A stretch of DNA of 64,000 nt from Bacteroidetes bacterium OLB10 (GTDB taxonomy: Bacteria > Bacteroidota > Bacteroidia > AKYH767-A > OLB10): assembly GCA_001567275.1 (NCBI GenBank), contig LNBX01000011.1, positions 55,910 through 119,909 of the forward strand, given 5' to 3'. Made by a program: the position numbers and the translations under genes. Under the pieces are notes generated by a model. That model saw only the letters and a program-made list of their open reading frames with translations. It ran no database searches and was not told the origin of the DNA. The stretch's first letter is position 1. Every line of letters begins with the position of its first letter. This document shows, piece after piece, positions 17,918 to 27,421 of this stretch.

Positions 17918-18973
17918 ATGAGGCCATTTAGATTATTACTTTTCGCAACATCAATATTTGTTTTTGGATGCCATTCAGGAGATAAGAAAAAGGATGCTGC
18001 CAATACGGGAAAACAACCGATGAAGGTCAACGCTCTCATTCTCCATAAAGAAAAACTGGAGAATATTATCCGAAGCACAGGAGCAGTGATTGCCGATGAA
18101 TCTGTAGATCTGAAAGCAGAATTAGCAGGAAGGATAACAGGTATATTTTTTAAGGAAGGTGCACATGTGAGAAAAGGAGATTTGTTACTTCAGATTTTTG
18201 ATGATGATATAAAAGCACAGATTAAAAAGACACAGGAACAAATCAATCTGAATCAATTGCAACTTGACCGACAGGAAGCCATGCTAAAAATTAATGCTTC
18301 AAGTCAGCAGGATTATGATGTTGCCAAAACACAGGTCGAAACTTTAAAAGCGGATTTACAAAATCTTCAGGCTACGCTACAGAAAACATCTATCAGAGCA
18401 CCATTTGACGGGGTGATAGGTCTGCGCTATGTAAGTGAAGGAGGTTATGTAACACCTCAGTCACAGATTGCATCATTGCAACGATTGAATTCCGTAAAAG
18501 TTGATTTTTCTGTTCCTGAAAAATACAGTACAAGCATCAGGGTTGGCGATACTATTGTTTGCAACAATGAAGCCTCGCATCTTAAATTCAAAGCAAAAAT
18601 TTATGCAATGGATCCTAAAATTACGACAGACACGAGGTCGTTGCAGCTAAGAGCCATCGCTGACAATAAAAATGGTAAGATACTTCCGGGAAGTTATGTA
18701 AGGGTAGATGTTCAGGCGGCTGCAATCAATACTATCATGGTTCCAACGGAAACAGTGATTCCCGTGTTGAAAGGTCAGACCGTTTATCGTTATGATGCAG
18801 GAAAAGTTAAGCAAGTACCTATTAAAACAGGAATAAGAACGGATGCCAGAGTAGAAGTGCTTGAAGGACTGAATGAGGGCGATACTATTATTACAACTGG
18901 AATTATGTTTCTTAAACCTGACATAAATGTAGTTTTAAAAGAAGTTAAATCTACAGCAGGAGGGAAATTATGA
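17918..18973 (+). CDS. RND efflux periplasmic adaptor subunit (AcrA/MexA-like lipoprotein)
   Basis: 351 residues. The signal peptide ends in a lipobox (FVFGC, Cys18), so the protein should be lipid-anchored. ELAGRITGIFFKEGAHVRKGDLLLQIFDDD is the first half of the lipoyl domain, a coiled-coil hairpin runs about 105-165, and TSIRAPFDGVIGLRYVSEGGYV is the second lipoyl half; beta-barrel and membrane-proximal domains follow. The adaptor joins the inner-membrane pump to TolC. Its stop overlaps the pump start by 4 nt, showing translational coupling. First gene of a three-gene efflux operon. Confidence 0.93.
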   Translation: MRPFRLLLFATSIFVFGCHSGDKKKDAANTGKQPMKVNALILHKEKLENIIRSTGAVIADESVDLKAELAGRITGIFFKEGAHVRKGDLLLQIFDDDIKAQIKKTQEQINLNQLQLDRQEAMLKINASSQQDYDVAKTQVETLKADLQNLQATLQKTSIRAPFDGVIGLRYVSEGGYVTPQSQIASLQRLNSVKVDFSVPEKYSTSIRVGDTIVCNNEASHLKFKAKIYAMDPKITTDTRSLQLRAIADNKNGKILPGSYVRVDVQAAAINTIMVPTETVIPVLKGQTVYRYDAGKVKQVPIKTGIRTDARVEVLEGLNEGDTIITTGIMFLKPDINVVLKEVKSTAGGKL

Positions 18974-21900
18974 ATATCTCTTCGGTAAGTATAAACAGGC
19001 CGGTACTTGCAATGGTGATGAGTATTCTCATCATCATTTTTGGTGTAATCGGATTTAATTATCTCGGTGTTCGAGAGTTTCCGTCTATAGACCCTCCGAT
19101 AATTTCAGTTCGTACCAGCTATGCAGGAGCAAATGCTGATGTTATCAAATCGCAGATAACTGAGCCGCTTGAAAAAGCTATTAATGGTATTGCAGGAATC
19201 AGAAATATTTCAAGTACGAGTGCGCAGGGAATCAGCAATATTACTGTAGAGTTTAACCTCGATGCTGATCTGGAAGCAGCAGCCAATGATGTGAGAGATA
19301 AAGTTTCTCAGGCATTACGTCAGTTGCCACAGGATATTGATGCACCACCGGTGGTAAGTAAGGCTGATGCAAACTCTGATGCTATCATTTCCATGACCAT
19401 ACAGAGTGATACAAAAAACCAATTACAGGTAAGTGATTTTGCTGAAAATGTAGTTGCCGAAAGGCTTCAGACAATTCCCGGTGTGAGTTCAGTGCAGATT
19501 TGGGGGCAGAAAAAATATGCCATGCGCATTTGGATGGACCCTGCACGACTTGCCGCTTTTCGTCTTACTCCATTGGATGTGTTAAATGCACTGAATAAAG
19601 AGAATGTGGAATTGCCGGCAGGTAAACTGGCAGGTAATAAAACCGAACTCATTGTAAACACCTATGGCAAATTAAAAGATCCGGAAGAATTTAACAATCT
19701 GATTATTGGAAATTCAGGCACGCAGTTAATCAAACTTTCTGATATAGGTTATGCAACATTAGGTCCTGAGAACGAAGAAACAATATTGAAAGAATCGGGA
19801 GTACCTATGGTGGCAGTTGCTTTGGTACCGCAACCGGGCAGTAACTATCTGGATATTGCAAAAGAATTTTATAAACGGTTGGATTTGATTAAACGGGATT
19901 TGTCTTCGGATTACAAATTGAATATTGCAATGGACAATACCCGATTTGTTCAGCAATCCGTTTCCGAAGTGAAAGAAACAATCTTTATTGCCATCACGCT
20001 GGTAATACTGATTATCTATCTGTTTTTCCGCGACTGGATTATTGCATTCAGGCCTCTGATAGATATTCCTGTATCGCTCATAGGAGCCTTTTTCATTATG
20101 TACCTTACAGGATTTAGCATAAACGTTTTGACGTTGCTTGCAATTGTTTTGGCAACGGGTCTTGTGGTGGATGATGGAATTGTAGTAACTGAAAATATTT
20201 ACAAGAAAGTTGAAGCGGGTATGGATCCTACCCAGGCAGCACATGAAGGTTCTAAAGAAATTTTCTTCGCAATAGTTTCTACTTCCATTACTCTTGCTGC
20301 TGTATTTCTTCCCATCATATTTCTTCAGGGTTTTGTAGGAAGGCTGTTTCGTGAATTTGGTGTAGTACTGGCAGGAGCAGTACTTATATCTGCTTTTGTT
20401 TCACTCACGCTTACACCCATGCTCAATGCGAAAATGCTGCGTAAAGGACAAAAGCACAGTAAATTTTATCAGCGAACAGAGCCATTTTTTGAATGGCTGA
20501 ACAACAGTTACAGAAATCTGCTGGCGCGCTTTATGAAAAAGCGTTATCTGGCATTTGTCATTATTCTGATTTCAGGAGTATTAATTTTTGTTGTTGGTAA
20601 AAATCTTCAGAGTGAGTTGGCCCCTTTGGACGACAGAAGTTTTCTGCGTATGTCTATTATTGCACCCGAAGGGGTATCATACGAATACACGGATGATTAC
20701 ATAAATAAATTAGCAGAGTTTATTGACGACTCAATTCCCGAAAAGAAAGTGCTTCTTACAGTTACTGCACCAAGTTTTTCAGGAAGTGGAGCTGTAAATA
20801 CAGGTTTTGCACGACTTACATTAACGGACCCTGATCAGCGTCAGCGTTCGCAACAAATGATTGCAGATTATCTCAGCAGCAAGGTGCGTAATTTTCAGCA
20901 GGCTAAAACTTTCGTTCTGCAACAACAAACCATTTCAGCAGGTGGGGGAGGAGCATCATCTTCTTTTCCTGTTCAGTATGTGTTGAAGACACAAGACTTT
21001 GACAAGCTCCGCGAAGCAGTACCAAAGTTTATGGACGAAGCGCAGAAGAGCAAAGTGTTTCAGGGTGTTGATGTCAATCTTAAATTTAATAAACCTGAAC
21101 TGGATGTGGAGATAGACCGTGAGAAAGCTAAAAGCCTGGGTTTATCCGTACAGGATATTGCTCAAACCATGCAACTTGCTTTCAGTGGTCAACGATTTTC
21201 ATATTTTGAAATGTTCGGTAACCAGTATCAGGTGATTGCTCAGTTTGACAGGGCCAACCGCGATGAACCATTGGACTTAAAATCTCTATTTGTAAGAAAC
21301 AATAATGGTGAATTAATTCAACTGGATAATGTGGTTACTGTTGTTGAGAAAAGCAGTCCGCCACAGTTATATAATTTTAACCGTTATGAATCTGCTACCA
21401 TATCGGCCGGTCTTGCTCCCGGAAAAACTGTCGGTGATGGCGTTGATGAAATGAACCGTATTGCTGCAAAAGTTCTTGACGATAGTTTTACGACTGACCT
21501 CAGCGGTGCATCCAGAGATTATGCCGAAAGTGGTTCAAATATTTCATTTGCATTCGGACTTGCATTGATTTTGATTTATCTCATTCTCGCTGCACAGTTC
21601 GAAAGTTTCATTGATCCGTTAATCATTATGATTACAGTACCTCTTGCTTTGGCAGGTGCTGTGTTGTCACTCTGGATATTTGGCCAGACACTGAATATTT
21701 TCAGCGAGATTGGTATCATTATGCTCATTGGACTTGTTACAAAAAACGGAATTCTGATTGTAGAATTTGCCAATCAAAAACGTGAACAGGGAGAAGATTT
21801 GATGCACGCTACGATTGATGCTGCGGTTTCACGTTTTCGTCCAATTCTTATGACAAGTCTTGCTACAATGCTCGGAGCTTTACCCATTGCTTTGGCTATT

Positions 21901-22038
21901 GGTGCAGGAGCCAAAAGCCGTGTTTCCATGGGTATAGTTGTAATCGGAGGTTTATTGTTTTCACTCGTGCTTACTTTGTTTGTTATTCCTGCCATGTATT
22001 CATTCATGTCACGTAAAAGAAAAATCGCACATGACTAA
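18970..22038 (+). CDS. RND efflux permease (HAE1/AcrB-like)
   Basis: 1,022 residues, the usual length for a hydrophobe/amphiphile RND pump. It has twelve membrane segments in two repeats, each followed by a large periplasmic loop. VSINRPVLAMVMSILIIIFG is helix 1; GLVVDDGIVVTENIYKK carries the two proton-relay aspartates of helix 4; and LIGLVTKNGILIVEFAN the lysine of helix 10. ESGSNISFAFGLALILIYLILAAQF is the start of the second helix bundle. It uses proton flow to expel drugs, detergents or lipids; the substrate cannot be told. It overlaps the adaptor by 4 nt and tolC by 8 nt. Confidence 0.95.
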   Translation: MNISSVSINRPVLAMVMSILIIIFGVIGFNYLGVREFPSIDPPIISVRTSYAGANADVIKSQITEPLEKAINGIAGIRNISSTSAQGISNITVEFNLDADLEAAANDVRDKVSQALRQLPQDIDAPPVVSKADANSDAIISMTIQSDTKNQLQVSDFAENVVAERLQTIPGVSSVQIWGQKKYAMRIWMDPARLAAFRLTPLDVLNALNKENVELPAGKLAGNKTELIVNTYGKLKDPEEFNNLIIGNSGTQLIKLSDIGYATLGPENEETILKESGVPMVAVALVPQPGSNYLDIAKEFYKRLDLIKRDLSSDYKLNIAMDNTRFVQQSVSEVKETIFIAITLVILIIYLFFRDWIIAFRPLIDIPVSLIGAFFIMYLTGFSINVLTLLAIVLATGLVVDDGIVVTENIYKKVEAGMDPTQAAHEGSKEIFFAIVSTSITLAAVFLPIIFLQGFVGRLFREFGVVLAGAVLISAFVSLTLTPMLNAKMLRKGQKHSKFYQRTEPFFEWLNNSYRNLLARFMKKRYLAFVIILISGVLIFVVGKNLQSELAPLDDRSFLRMSIIAPEGVSYEYTDDYINKLAEFIDDSIPEKKVLLTVTAPSFSGSGAVNTGFARLTLTDPDQRQRSQQMIADYLSSKVRNFQQAKTFVLQQQTISAGGGGASSSFPVQYVLKTQDFDKLREAVPKFMDEAQKSKVFQGVDVNLKFNKPELDVEIDREKAKSLGLSVQDIAQTMQLAFSGQRFSYFEMFGNQYQVIAQFDRANRDEPLDLKSLFVRNNNGELIQLDNVVTVVEKSSPPQLYNFNRYESATISAGLAPGKTVGDGVDEMNRIAAKVLDDSFTTDLSGASRDYAESGSNISFAFGLALILIYLILAAQFESFIDPLIIMITVPLALAGAVLSLWIFGQTLNIFSEIGIIMLIGLVTKNGILIVEFANQKREQGEDLMHATIDAAVSRFRPILMTSLATMLGALPIALAIGAGAKSRVSMGIVVIGGLLFSLVLTLFVIPAMYSFMSRKRKIAHD

Positions 22039-23335
22039 GTATTTTATTTTATTAATTTCAGCGGTATTGTTCGCATCAGTAAGTAATGCACAGAATACAA
22101 TCAGTCTTCAGCAGGCTATTGAGACGGCATTGAAAAATAATTACGATATCAGAATTGTTCGTAATACACAGGAAATGCTTTCTAACACTGCTACTCCCGG
22201 CAATGCAGGAATGTTGCCTAAATTAGATGCAGGTCTTACACAAACCAACAGCATTACGGATTCCAAACAAAAATTTTCGTCAGGTGCCGAATCGGATAAA
22301 ACAGGTGCTGTTGCTCATAGTATAAATGCTTATGCTGCTTTGAACTGGACAGTGTTTGATGGTTTTAAAATGTTTGCTACATATCAAAAACTTAAGGAAA
22401 TAGAAACTGCAGGGGAGTCAACCGTACGCATGCAGATAGAGCAAACTACCGAACAAATTATTTCTGCTTATTTTAATATCGTTAAACAAAAAGCATTGCT
22501 CACTGCAATTGACAGTTCAGTTATCATTGCCCAAATAAAAGAAGAGGTTGCCAAGGCAAAATTTCAAACAGGAATTTATTCTAAGGTAGAATGGTTGCAG
22601 GCACAGGTTGACCTGAATGCTTTTCGTACAGATTATAAAAAACAACTGGTAGCAATTGATAATGCAAAAGTGGCGCTGAATAAATTATTGGCGCAGGATG
22701 TAACCACTCAATTTGATGTGATGGAAGAATTTCAGTTTGGTGATGCAGGAGATTATAATCAACTGCAGAGTAAACTTGCATCTGCCAATTCGGAACTGGT
22801 ACGTGCCGGACATGATACTAAAATAGCCGGGCTGACAGTAAAAGAATATCAATCGCTTCGCTATCCCGTTATCGGTTTAAATGCAAATTATTCATTGACA
22901 AATTCCAATTCACAATCAGGCCTTATTTTAGAAAGCAGAAGCAATGGAATAAACTATGGTTTTACGGTGACTTATAATTTGTTTAACGGTTTTAATACAT
23001 CTCGTGCCATCCGCAATGCAAAACTTGATTATGAGAACAGCAGAATATCTTTTGATCAGTTAAAAAATTCTCTCGAAGGCGATTTGCTGATAGCATGGCA
23101 AAATTTTAAAAACTTACTCGATATTGCACAGATGGAAAAACAAAACAGCGAAATGTCGAACGAAACGGTCAGGCTTGCGCTGGAACGCTACCGAAACGGT
23201 GCCATCAGCGAATTGCAACTCAAAGATATTCAGCAAAGCTATTTGCAGGCGCAAACAAGTTACATCAGTGCTGCCTATGATGCCAAAGTTGCGGAGACAT
23301 CACTTAAACGCATCAGCGGAACACTGATAAAATAA
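22031..23335 (+). CDS. TolC-family outer-membrane efflux protein
   Basis: 434 residues from the ATG at 22031, chosen because it gives a clean signal peptide (MTKYFILLISAVLFASVSNAQ); a longer reading frame would begin inside the pump gene. ISLQQAIETALKNNYDIRIVRN is the usual first coiled-coil helix, and the structural repeat is seen in KAKFQTGIYSKVEWLQAQVDLNAF and again in ALERYRNGAISELQLKDIQQSYLQAQTSYI. It forms the outer-membrane channel of the efflux system. It overlaps the permease by 8 nt, so the three genes make one coupled operon. Only 4 nt separate it from the convergent nhaA. Confidence 0.93.
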   Translation: MTKYFILLISAVLFASVSNAQNTISLQQAIETALKNNYDIRIVRNTQEMLSNTATPGNAGMLPKLDAGLTQTNSITDSKQKFSSGAESDKTGAVAHSINAYAALNWTVFDGFKMFATYQKLKEIETAGESTVRMQIEQTTEQIISAYFNIVKQKALLTAIDSSVIIAQIKEEVAKAKFQTGIYSKVEWLQAQVDLNAFRTDYKKQLVAIDNAKVALNKLLAQDVTTQFDVMEEFQFGDAGDYNQLQSKLASANSELVRAGHDTKIAGLTVKEYQSLRYPVIGLNANYSLTNSNSQSGLILESRSNGINYGFTVTYNLFNGFNTSRAIRNAKLDYENSRISFDQLKNSLEGDLLIAWQNFKNLLDIAQMEKQNSEMSNETVRLALERYRNGAISELQLKDIQQSYLQAQTSYISAAYDAKVAETSLKRISGTLIK

Positions 23336-23339
23336 TTGA

Positions 23340-24515
23340 CTACTTTTCAAACTCCTTAATTTTTGGCTGTTGCGGTTTTAGCGTATTGTTGAGAAACCAT
23401 AAACCTGCCATGGCAGAAATGGCAGAAGTAAGTATAATAGCTATTTTAGCTGCATCGAGTAACCCTTCCTCTTCAAACGACAGCGAAGCTATAAAAATAG
23501 ACATGGTAAAACCTATTCCTGCTGTCATACCCGCACCAAGAAGCATTTTAAGAGTAATTTCTTGAGGCAATGTGCACCACTTTTGTTTTACTGCAAACCA
23601 TGATGCAAGAGTGATGCCCAAAGGTTTTCCGATAAACAATCCTGCCATTACTCCAAAACCGACTGATGAGAATAAACCGGAAATACTGTCTGCTGAAATA
23701 GTAATAGCTGTATTTGCCAAAGCAAACAAAGGCAGTATCAAATAATTTACAGGAGCCTGAAGCCTGTGTTCAAATAATTTGAGTTTATCCACAGGAATGG
23801 TAAGAGCAATCAATACACCTGCAATGGTTGCATGCACACCCGATTGCAAAATATAATACCAGATAACTATTCCTGCTAAAATCCAGAGGTAAATATTGAA
23901 GAAACCTTTTCTTGATAGAATAAATAACACCGCTATGATAATGATTGCCGAAAGGAGATAGGTGATATGAAAATGTTCGGCATCGGTATAAAACAAAGCG
24001 ATGATGATGATAGCTCCAAGGTCATCAATTATAGCAAGTGCTGTAAGAAATATTTTTAGGCCGAAGGGAACCCTGTTACCCAACAGCGATAAAACGCCAA
24101 GTGAAAATGCAATATCAGTAGCAGTAGGAATTGCCCATCCATTGAGCAGGTGAGGGTCTCTGATGTTTAATGCTGCGTAAATAAACCCCGGTATCATCAT
24201 TCCGCCAAGAGCAGCCATTACTGGCAGCATAGCTTTACGCATACCCTTGAGTTCACCTTCAACAAATTCCCTTTTTATTTCCATTCCTACAAACAGAAAG
24301 AAAATCACCATCAAACCGTCATTGATGATATGAATTATGGACGCATTCCAGTGAAGAATGTTCAGATGTAAATGCCAGAAAGAGGGGTAGGGTTGCGTCA
24401 TTTCTAGATTACTGAAAACTAAGGAAAGCAAGGTGGCAAGTATGAGCAACATGCCCGCTAACTTTCCCTGTGCAGCAAGAGATTTAATAGGATGGATAAT
24501 TCTGTTTTTTATCAC
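23340..24515 (-). CDS. nhaA: Na+/H+ antiporter NhaA
   Basis: 391 residues with about twelve membrane helices, close to the E. coli length. TATDIAFSLGVLSLLG (131-146) and ALAIIDDLGAIIII with the paired aspartates at 164-165 are the ion-binding core, and VGMEIKREFVEGEL is the conserved cytoplasmic loop. It exchanges sodium for protons for pH and salt homeostasis. The start is GTG at 24515, which lies only 5 nt from a perfect -7 box, so the message may be almost leaderless. The next ATG inside the gene would remove conserved N-terminal sequence. Confidence 0.94.
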   Translation of the reverse strand: MIKNRIIHPIKSLAAQGKLAGMLLILATLLSLVFSNLEMTQPYPSFWHLHLNILHWNASIIHIINDGLMVIFFLFVGMEIKREFVEGELKGMRKAMLPVMAALGGMMIPGFIYAALNIRDPHLLNGWAIPTATDIAFSLGVLSLLGNRVPFGLKIFLTALAIIDDLGAIIIIALFYTDAEHFHITYLLSAIIIIAVLFILSRKGFFNIYLWILAGIVIWYYILQSGVHATIAGVLIALTIPVDKLKLFEHRLQAPVNYLILPLFALANTAITISADSISGLFSSVGFGVMAGLFIGKPLGITLASWFAVKQKWCTLPQEITLKMLLGAGMTAGIGFTMSIFIASLSFEEEGLLDAAKIAIILTSAISAMAGLWFLNNTLKPQQPKIKEFEK

Positions 24516-24520
24516 TCAGA

Positions 24521-24528
24521 CAAAAATA
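24521..24528 (-). promoter_or_regulatory. candidate -7 box of nhaA
   Basis: On the reverse strand TATTTTTG matches TAnnTTTG exactly; the -33 position is not TTG. The predicted start of transcription falls on or near the GTG start codon. Confidence 0.35.
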
Positions 24529-24619
24529 GGTTTTCATTTTATCAGTGTTCTGCTAAATAAGGATTATCAAAATTATTCTGATATTACATGATCTTTTTTA
24601 AGGTATTTTTACGCTGAAA

Positions 24620-26116
24620 ATGATTCTCAGAATAACTGCCATTACAGGATTGCTGTTAAGTTTTTTGCTCAGAACAGAAGCTCATTCAGTTGCTTATTTT
24701 GATTTTAACGAACGCTGCAAAACTGCCTACCAAAACATCTATGAACTTGAATTTCAGGCGGCAAATGCGCTGATTCAAGCGGAGAAAAAGGAGCATCCGG
24801 ACAACCTCATTCCGGATTACCTCAATCATTATATTTTATTTCTGAAAACATTTATAGGAGAGGAGCAACAGGATTTTTCAGCGTTAAAAAGCAGTAGCGA
24901 CAGACTTAATAAAATATTTGGCGGGCCAACTGCAGTTTCGCCTTACAAGAACTATTTATTGGCAGAAATCAACCTGATGACTGCCTTCAATAAAATAAAA
25001 TTTAAAGAATTTGTCGGTGGTGCACTTGAGGTAAGGCGCGCTTTTAAATTGTTGGAGGAGAACAACAGAAATTATCCGGAATTTATACTAAATTATAAGT
25101 GCCTGGGATTACTTCATGCATTTATTGGTGCTGTTCCCGAAAACTATCAGTGGCTTGTAACCATTGCAGGGATGAGTGGTACTATACAATCAGGAATCAA
25201 TGAGTTAAAACAGGTATATGAAAGTTCTGCTTCAACAGAGTCAGAATTCAATTTTATGCATCGCGAAACAGGTTTTATTTATCTCTTTACAGGGCAGCAA
25301 TTGCAACCGGATATTAACAAAGCACTTAACCTCTTGCAACAAATGAACGTTACCAATAATCCATTGGAGATTTTTTTTGCCTGTAATCTGTATTACAGTG
25401 CAGGAAAAAGTGAAAAAGTTCTCGATATTCTCAATAAATTTAAATACCCTGATAGTTCATATCCAATACATTATCTAAGTTATATTAAAGGATTGGCTGA
25501 GTTAGGAGAGTTAAAGCCTGAATCTTTCTCAAATTTCAATAATTATGTTAAATTGTATAAAGGAAATAGCTTTATAAAGGCCGCATATCAGAAAATGGCG
25601 TGGACTGAATTATTGAAATCTGATACGGCCGGATATAGAAAATGGATGTCGTTATTGTTAACTAAAGGAAACAATTTTACTGACGAAGATAAACAGGCAG
25701 AAAAAGAAGCACAGTCTAAAACGATACCCAATGTTTATCTTCTTAAAGCGCGGATTTTGTTTGATGGCGGAAACTATAAGGAAGCTTTGCATTTGCTGGC
25801 AACACCGAATGAAGATGATATTCCAAGCTTCGGAAATAAGTTGGAGTATATATATCGTTTGGCAAGAGTATTTGACAAAATGAACATAACAGACCAGGGG
25901 AAAACGAATTACGAAAAAACCATTCGTTTAGGAACAAAGAGTAAAGAATATTATGCAGCTGCGTCAGCAGTTTTTTTGGCGCAGATTTATGAGAAAGAGA
26001 AGAACTTTACCGAAGCTGAAAAATATTACCGGCAGGCATTGAGCATGAAAAATCATGATTACCAGAACAGCCTTGATCAGAAAGCTAAAGCCGGGCTAAA
26101 CCGAATCAGGCGATAA
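24620..26116 (+). CDS. exported TPR-repeat protein of unknown function
   Basis: 498 residues with an N-terminal signal-like helix (MILRITAITGLLLSFLLRTEAHS). The body is almost entirely helical; the C-terminal part shows clear tetratricopeptide repeats, for example VYLLKARILFDGGNYKEALHLL and FLAQIYEKEKNFTEAEKYYRQAL. The middle resembles the TPR proteins of the Iml2/TTC39 type in repeat layout, but I would not assign it. TPR arrays bind protein partners, so it is probably a periplasmic scaffold. It is divergent from nhaA and alone in its unit. Confidence 0.75.
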   Translation: MILRITAITGLLLSFLLRTEAHSVAYFDFNERCKTAYQNIYELEFQAANALIQAEKKEHPDNLIPDYLNHYILFLKTFIGEEQQDFSALKSSSDRLNKIFGGPTAVSPYKNYLLAEINLMTAFNKIKFKEFVGGALEVRRAFKLLEENNRNYPEFILNYKCLGLLHAFIGAVPENYQWLVTIAGMSGTIQSGINELKQVYESSASTESEFNFMHRETGFIYLFTGQQLQPDINKALNLLQQMNVTNNPLEIFFACNLYYSAGKSEKVLDILNKFKYPDSSYPIHYLSYIKGLAELGELKPESFSNFNNYVKLYKGNSFIKAAYQKMAWTELLKSDTAGYRKWMSLLLTKGNNFTDEDKQAEKEAQSKTIPNVYLLKARILFDGGNYKEALHLLATPNEDDIPSFGNKLEYIYRLARVFDKMNITDQGKTNYEKTIRLGTKSKEYYAAASAVFLAQIYEKEKNFTEAEKYYRQALSMKNHDYQNSLDQKAKAGLNRIRR

Positions 26117-26297
26117 CCCCTGTATTATTCTAATTACTATTTAACATAATATTAATTATAAGCTTGATATATCGGTTGGCGCAGATAATCAGGTTGATAA
26201 GAACGTCCAAGAATCCTTCTGAAGTCAATCCTTTCATCAAATCGGTATTCCCATTTCTTTGAAATATCCTAACTTCAACCTGTAAAAATCAAAAAGA

Positions 26298-26825
26298 ATG
26301 ACAACCTATTGTGCATTTCTGCGTGGCGTAAATGTGAAAGGCACCAACATGAAAATGGCTGACGTTTGCAGTGTTTTTTCAAAATGCGGGCTGAGCAATG
26401 TGACTTCAATTCTGGCATCAGGAAACATCGTTTTTTCGTCAACCAAGACCAATTCCGCACTTAAGAAACTTCTTGAAAAAGCTATGTCGGAGCATTTCAA
26501 TTATGAGGCTTTTTTGTTTCTGAAAGATAAAAACCAGGTTGAACAAATTTCTTCTAAAAACCCTTTTAAGCCTCAAACCGACTATCATATTTACGGATTT
26601 GTTGGTGTAAATGATATTGAAACAGTTCTTATGAATGAATTTCAAAAAGCAGAAAAAATTCCTCATGAGGAAGCTGAAATTGTTGCCGGAAATTTTTACT
26701 GGAAAGTATCCAAAGGAAATACGCTAAACTCAGAGTTCGGAAAAATTTTAGGCAATAAAAGATTAAAGAATTCTTTCACCTCACGAAACATGAATACCTT
26801 TGAAAAGGTTTATCATAAAATGTAA
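26298..26825 (+). CDS. DUF1697 domain-containing protein
   Basis: 175 residues, full length for DUF1697. TTYCAFLRGVNVKGTNMKMADV is the diagnostic N-terminal block, SNVTSILASGNIVFSS the second, and TSRNMNTFEKVYHKM the conserved C-terminal end. The family is cytoplasmic and widespread; its function is not known. The next gene starts 17 nt after its stop on the same strand and may share the message. Confidence 0.9.
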   Translation: MTTYCAFLRGVNVKGTNMKMADVCSVFSKCGLSNVTSILASGNIVFSSTKTNSALKKLLEKAMSEHFNYEAFLFLKDKNQVEQISSKNPFKPQTDYHIYGFVGVNDIETVLMNEFQKAEKIPHEEAEIVAGNFYWKVSKGNTLNSEFGKILGNKRLKNSFTSRNMNTFEKVYHKM

Positions 26826-26842
26826 CTGAATCTGCAACTGAA

Positions 26843-27406
26843 ATGAAACTGTTTATTAAAAATATGGTTTGCAACCGTTGCATCATGGTAGTTCAGCATG
26901 AGCTTGAAAAACTCGGACTGAAACCACTGCATGTTGCACTTGGCGAAGTGACTCTTGAAAATGATTTGACTGAGTCAACAAAAAGTAAACTTCAGGAGGC
27001 TTTAACAACTCTGGGATTTGAACTGATTGATGACAAGAAAAGCAGAATCATCGAAAAAATCAAAACCATCATCATCCGTCTGATACATGATCAGGACAGC
27101 AGACTCAATCAGAATCTGTCGGATATTCTGAGCAGCGAGCTGCATCACGATTACAATTACCTTTCAAATTTATTTTCAGAAGTTGAAGGCATCACAATTG
27201 AAAAGTATTTTATAGCTCAGAAAATTGAGCGTGTGAAAGAATTGTTGGTGTATGATGAACTTACCTTAAGTGAAATAGCTTATCAGCTTAACTATTCAAG
27301 TGTTGCATATCTCAGCAGCCAGTTCAAAAAAGTAACAGGGCTTACGCCAAGTCATTTCAAACTTATTAAAGAAGAAAAAAGAAAACCTTTGGATGAAGTT
27401 CTGTAA
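26843..27406 (+). CDS. AraC-type regulator with HMA-like N-terminal domain
   Basis: 187 residues. Residues 1-65 resemble a heavy-metal-associated (HMA) domain: FIKNMVCNRCIMVVQHELEKLG gives a CxxC pair at Cys10 and Cys13 in the ferredoxin-like fold position. The C-terminal 100 residues are an AraC DNA-binding domain with two helix-turn-helix units: EKYFIAQKIERVKELLVYDE, LTLSEIAYQLNYSSVAYLSSQFKKVTGLTPSHF. A metal- or thiol-sensing one-component regulator is inferred. The copper ATPase operon begins 1.5 kb downstream with one reverse-strand gene between, which makes copper a reasonable guess. Related short AraC proteins are common in Bacteroidetes, sometimes without the cysteines. Confidence 0.82.
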   Translation: MKLFIKNMVCNRCIMVVQHELEKLGLKPLHVALGEVTLENDLTESTKSKLQEALTTLGFELIDDKKSRIIEKIKTIIIRLIHDQDSRLNQNLSDILSSELHHDYNYLSNLFSEVEGITIEKYFIAQKIERVKELLVYDELTLSEIAYQLNYSSVAYLSSQFKKVTGLTPSHFKLIKEEKRKPLDEVL

Positions 27407-27421
27407 CTGAAGAATTCAGTG

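Noticed and set aside
19759..20244. Long reverse-strand frame of 161 residues inside the RND pump gene
   Set aside because: It lies wholly inside a well-supported gene on the other strand, has no domain and low-complexity composition; a shadow frame.
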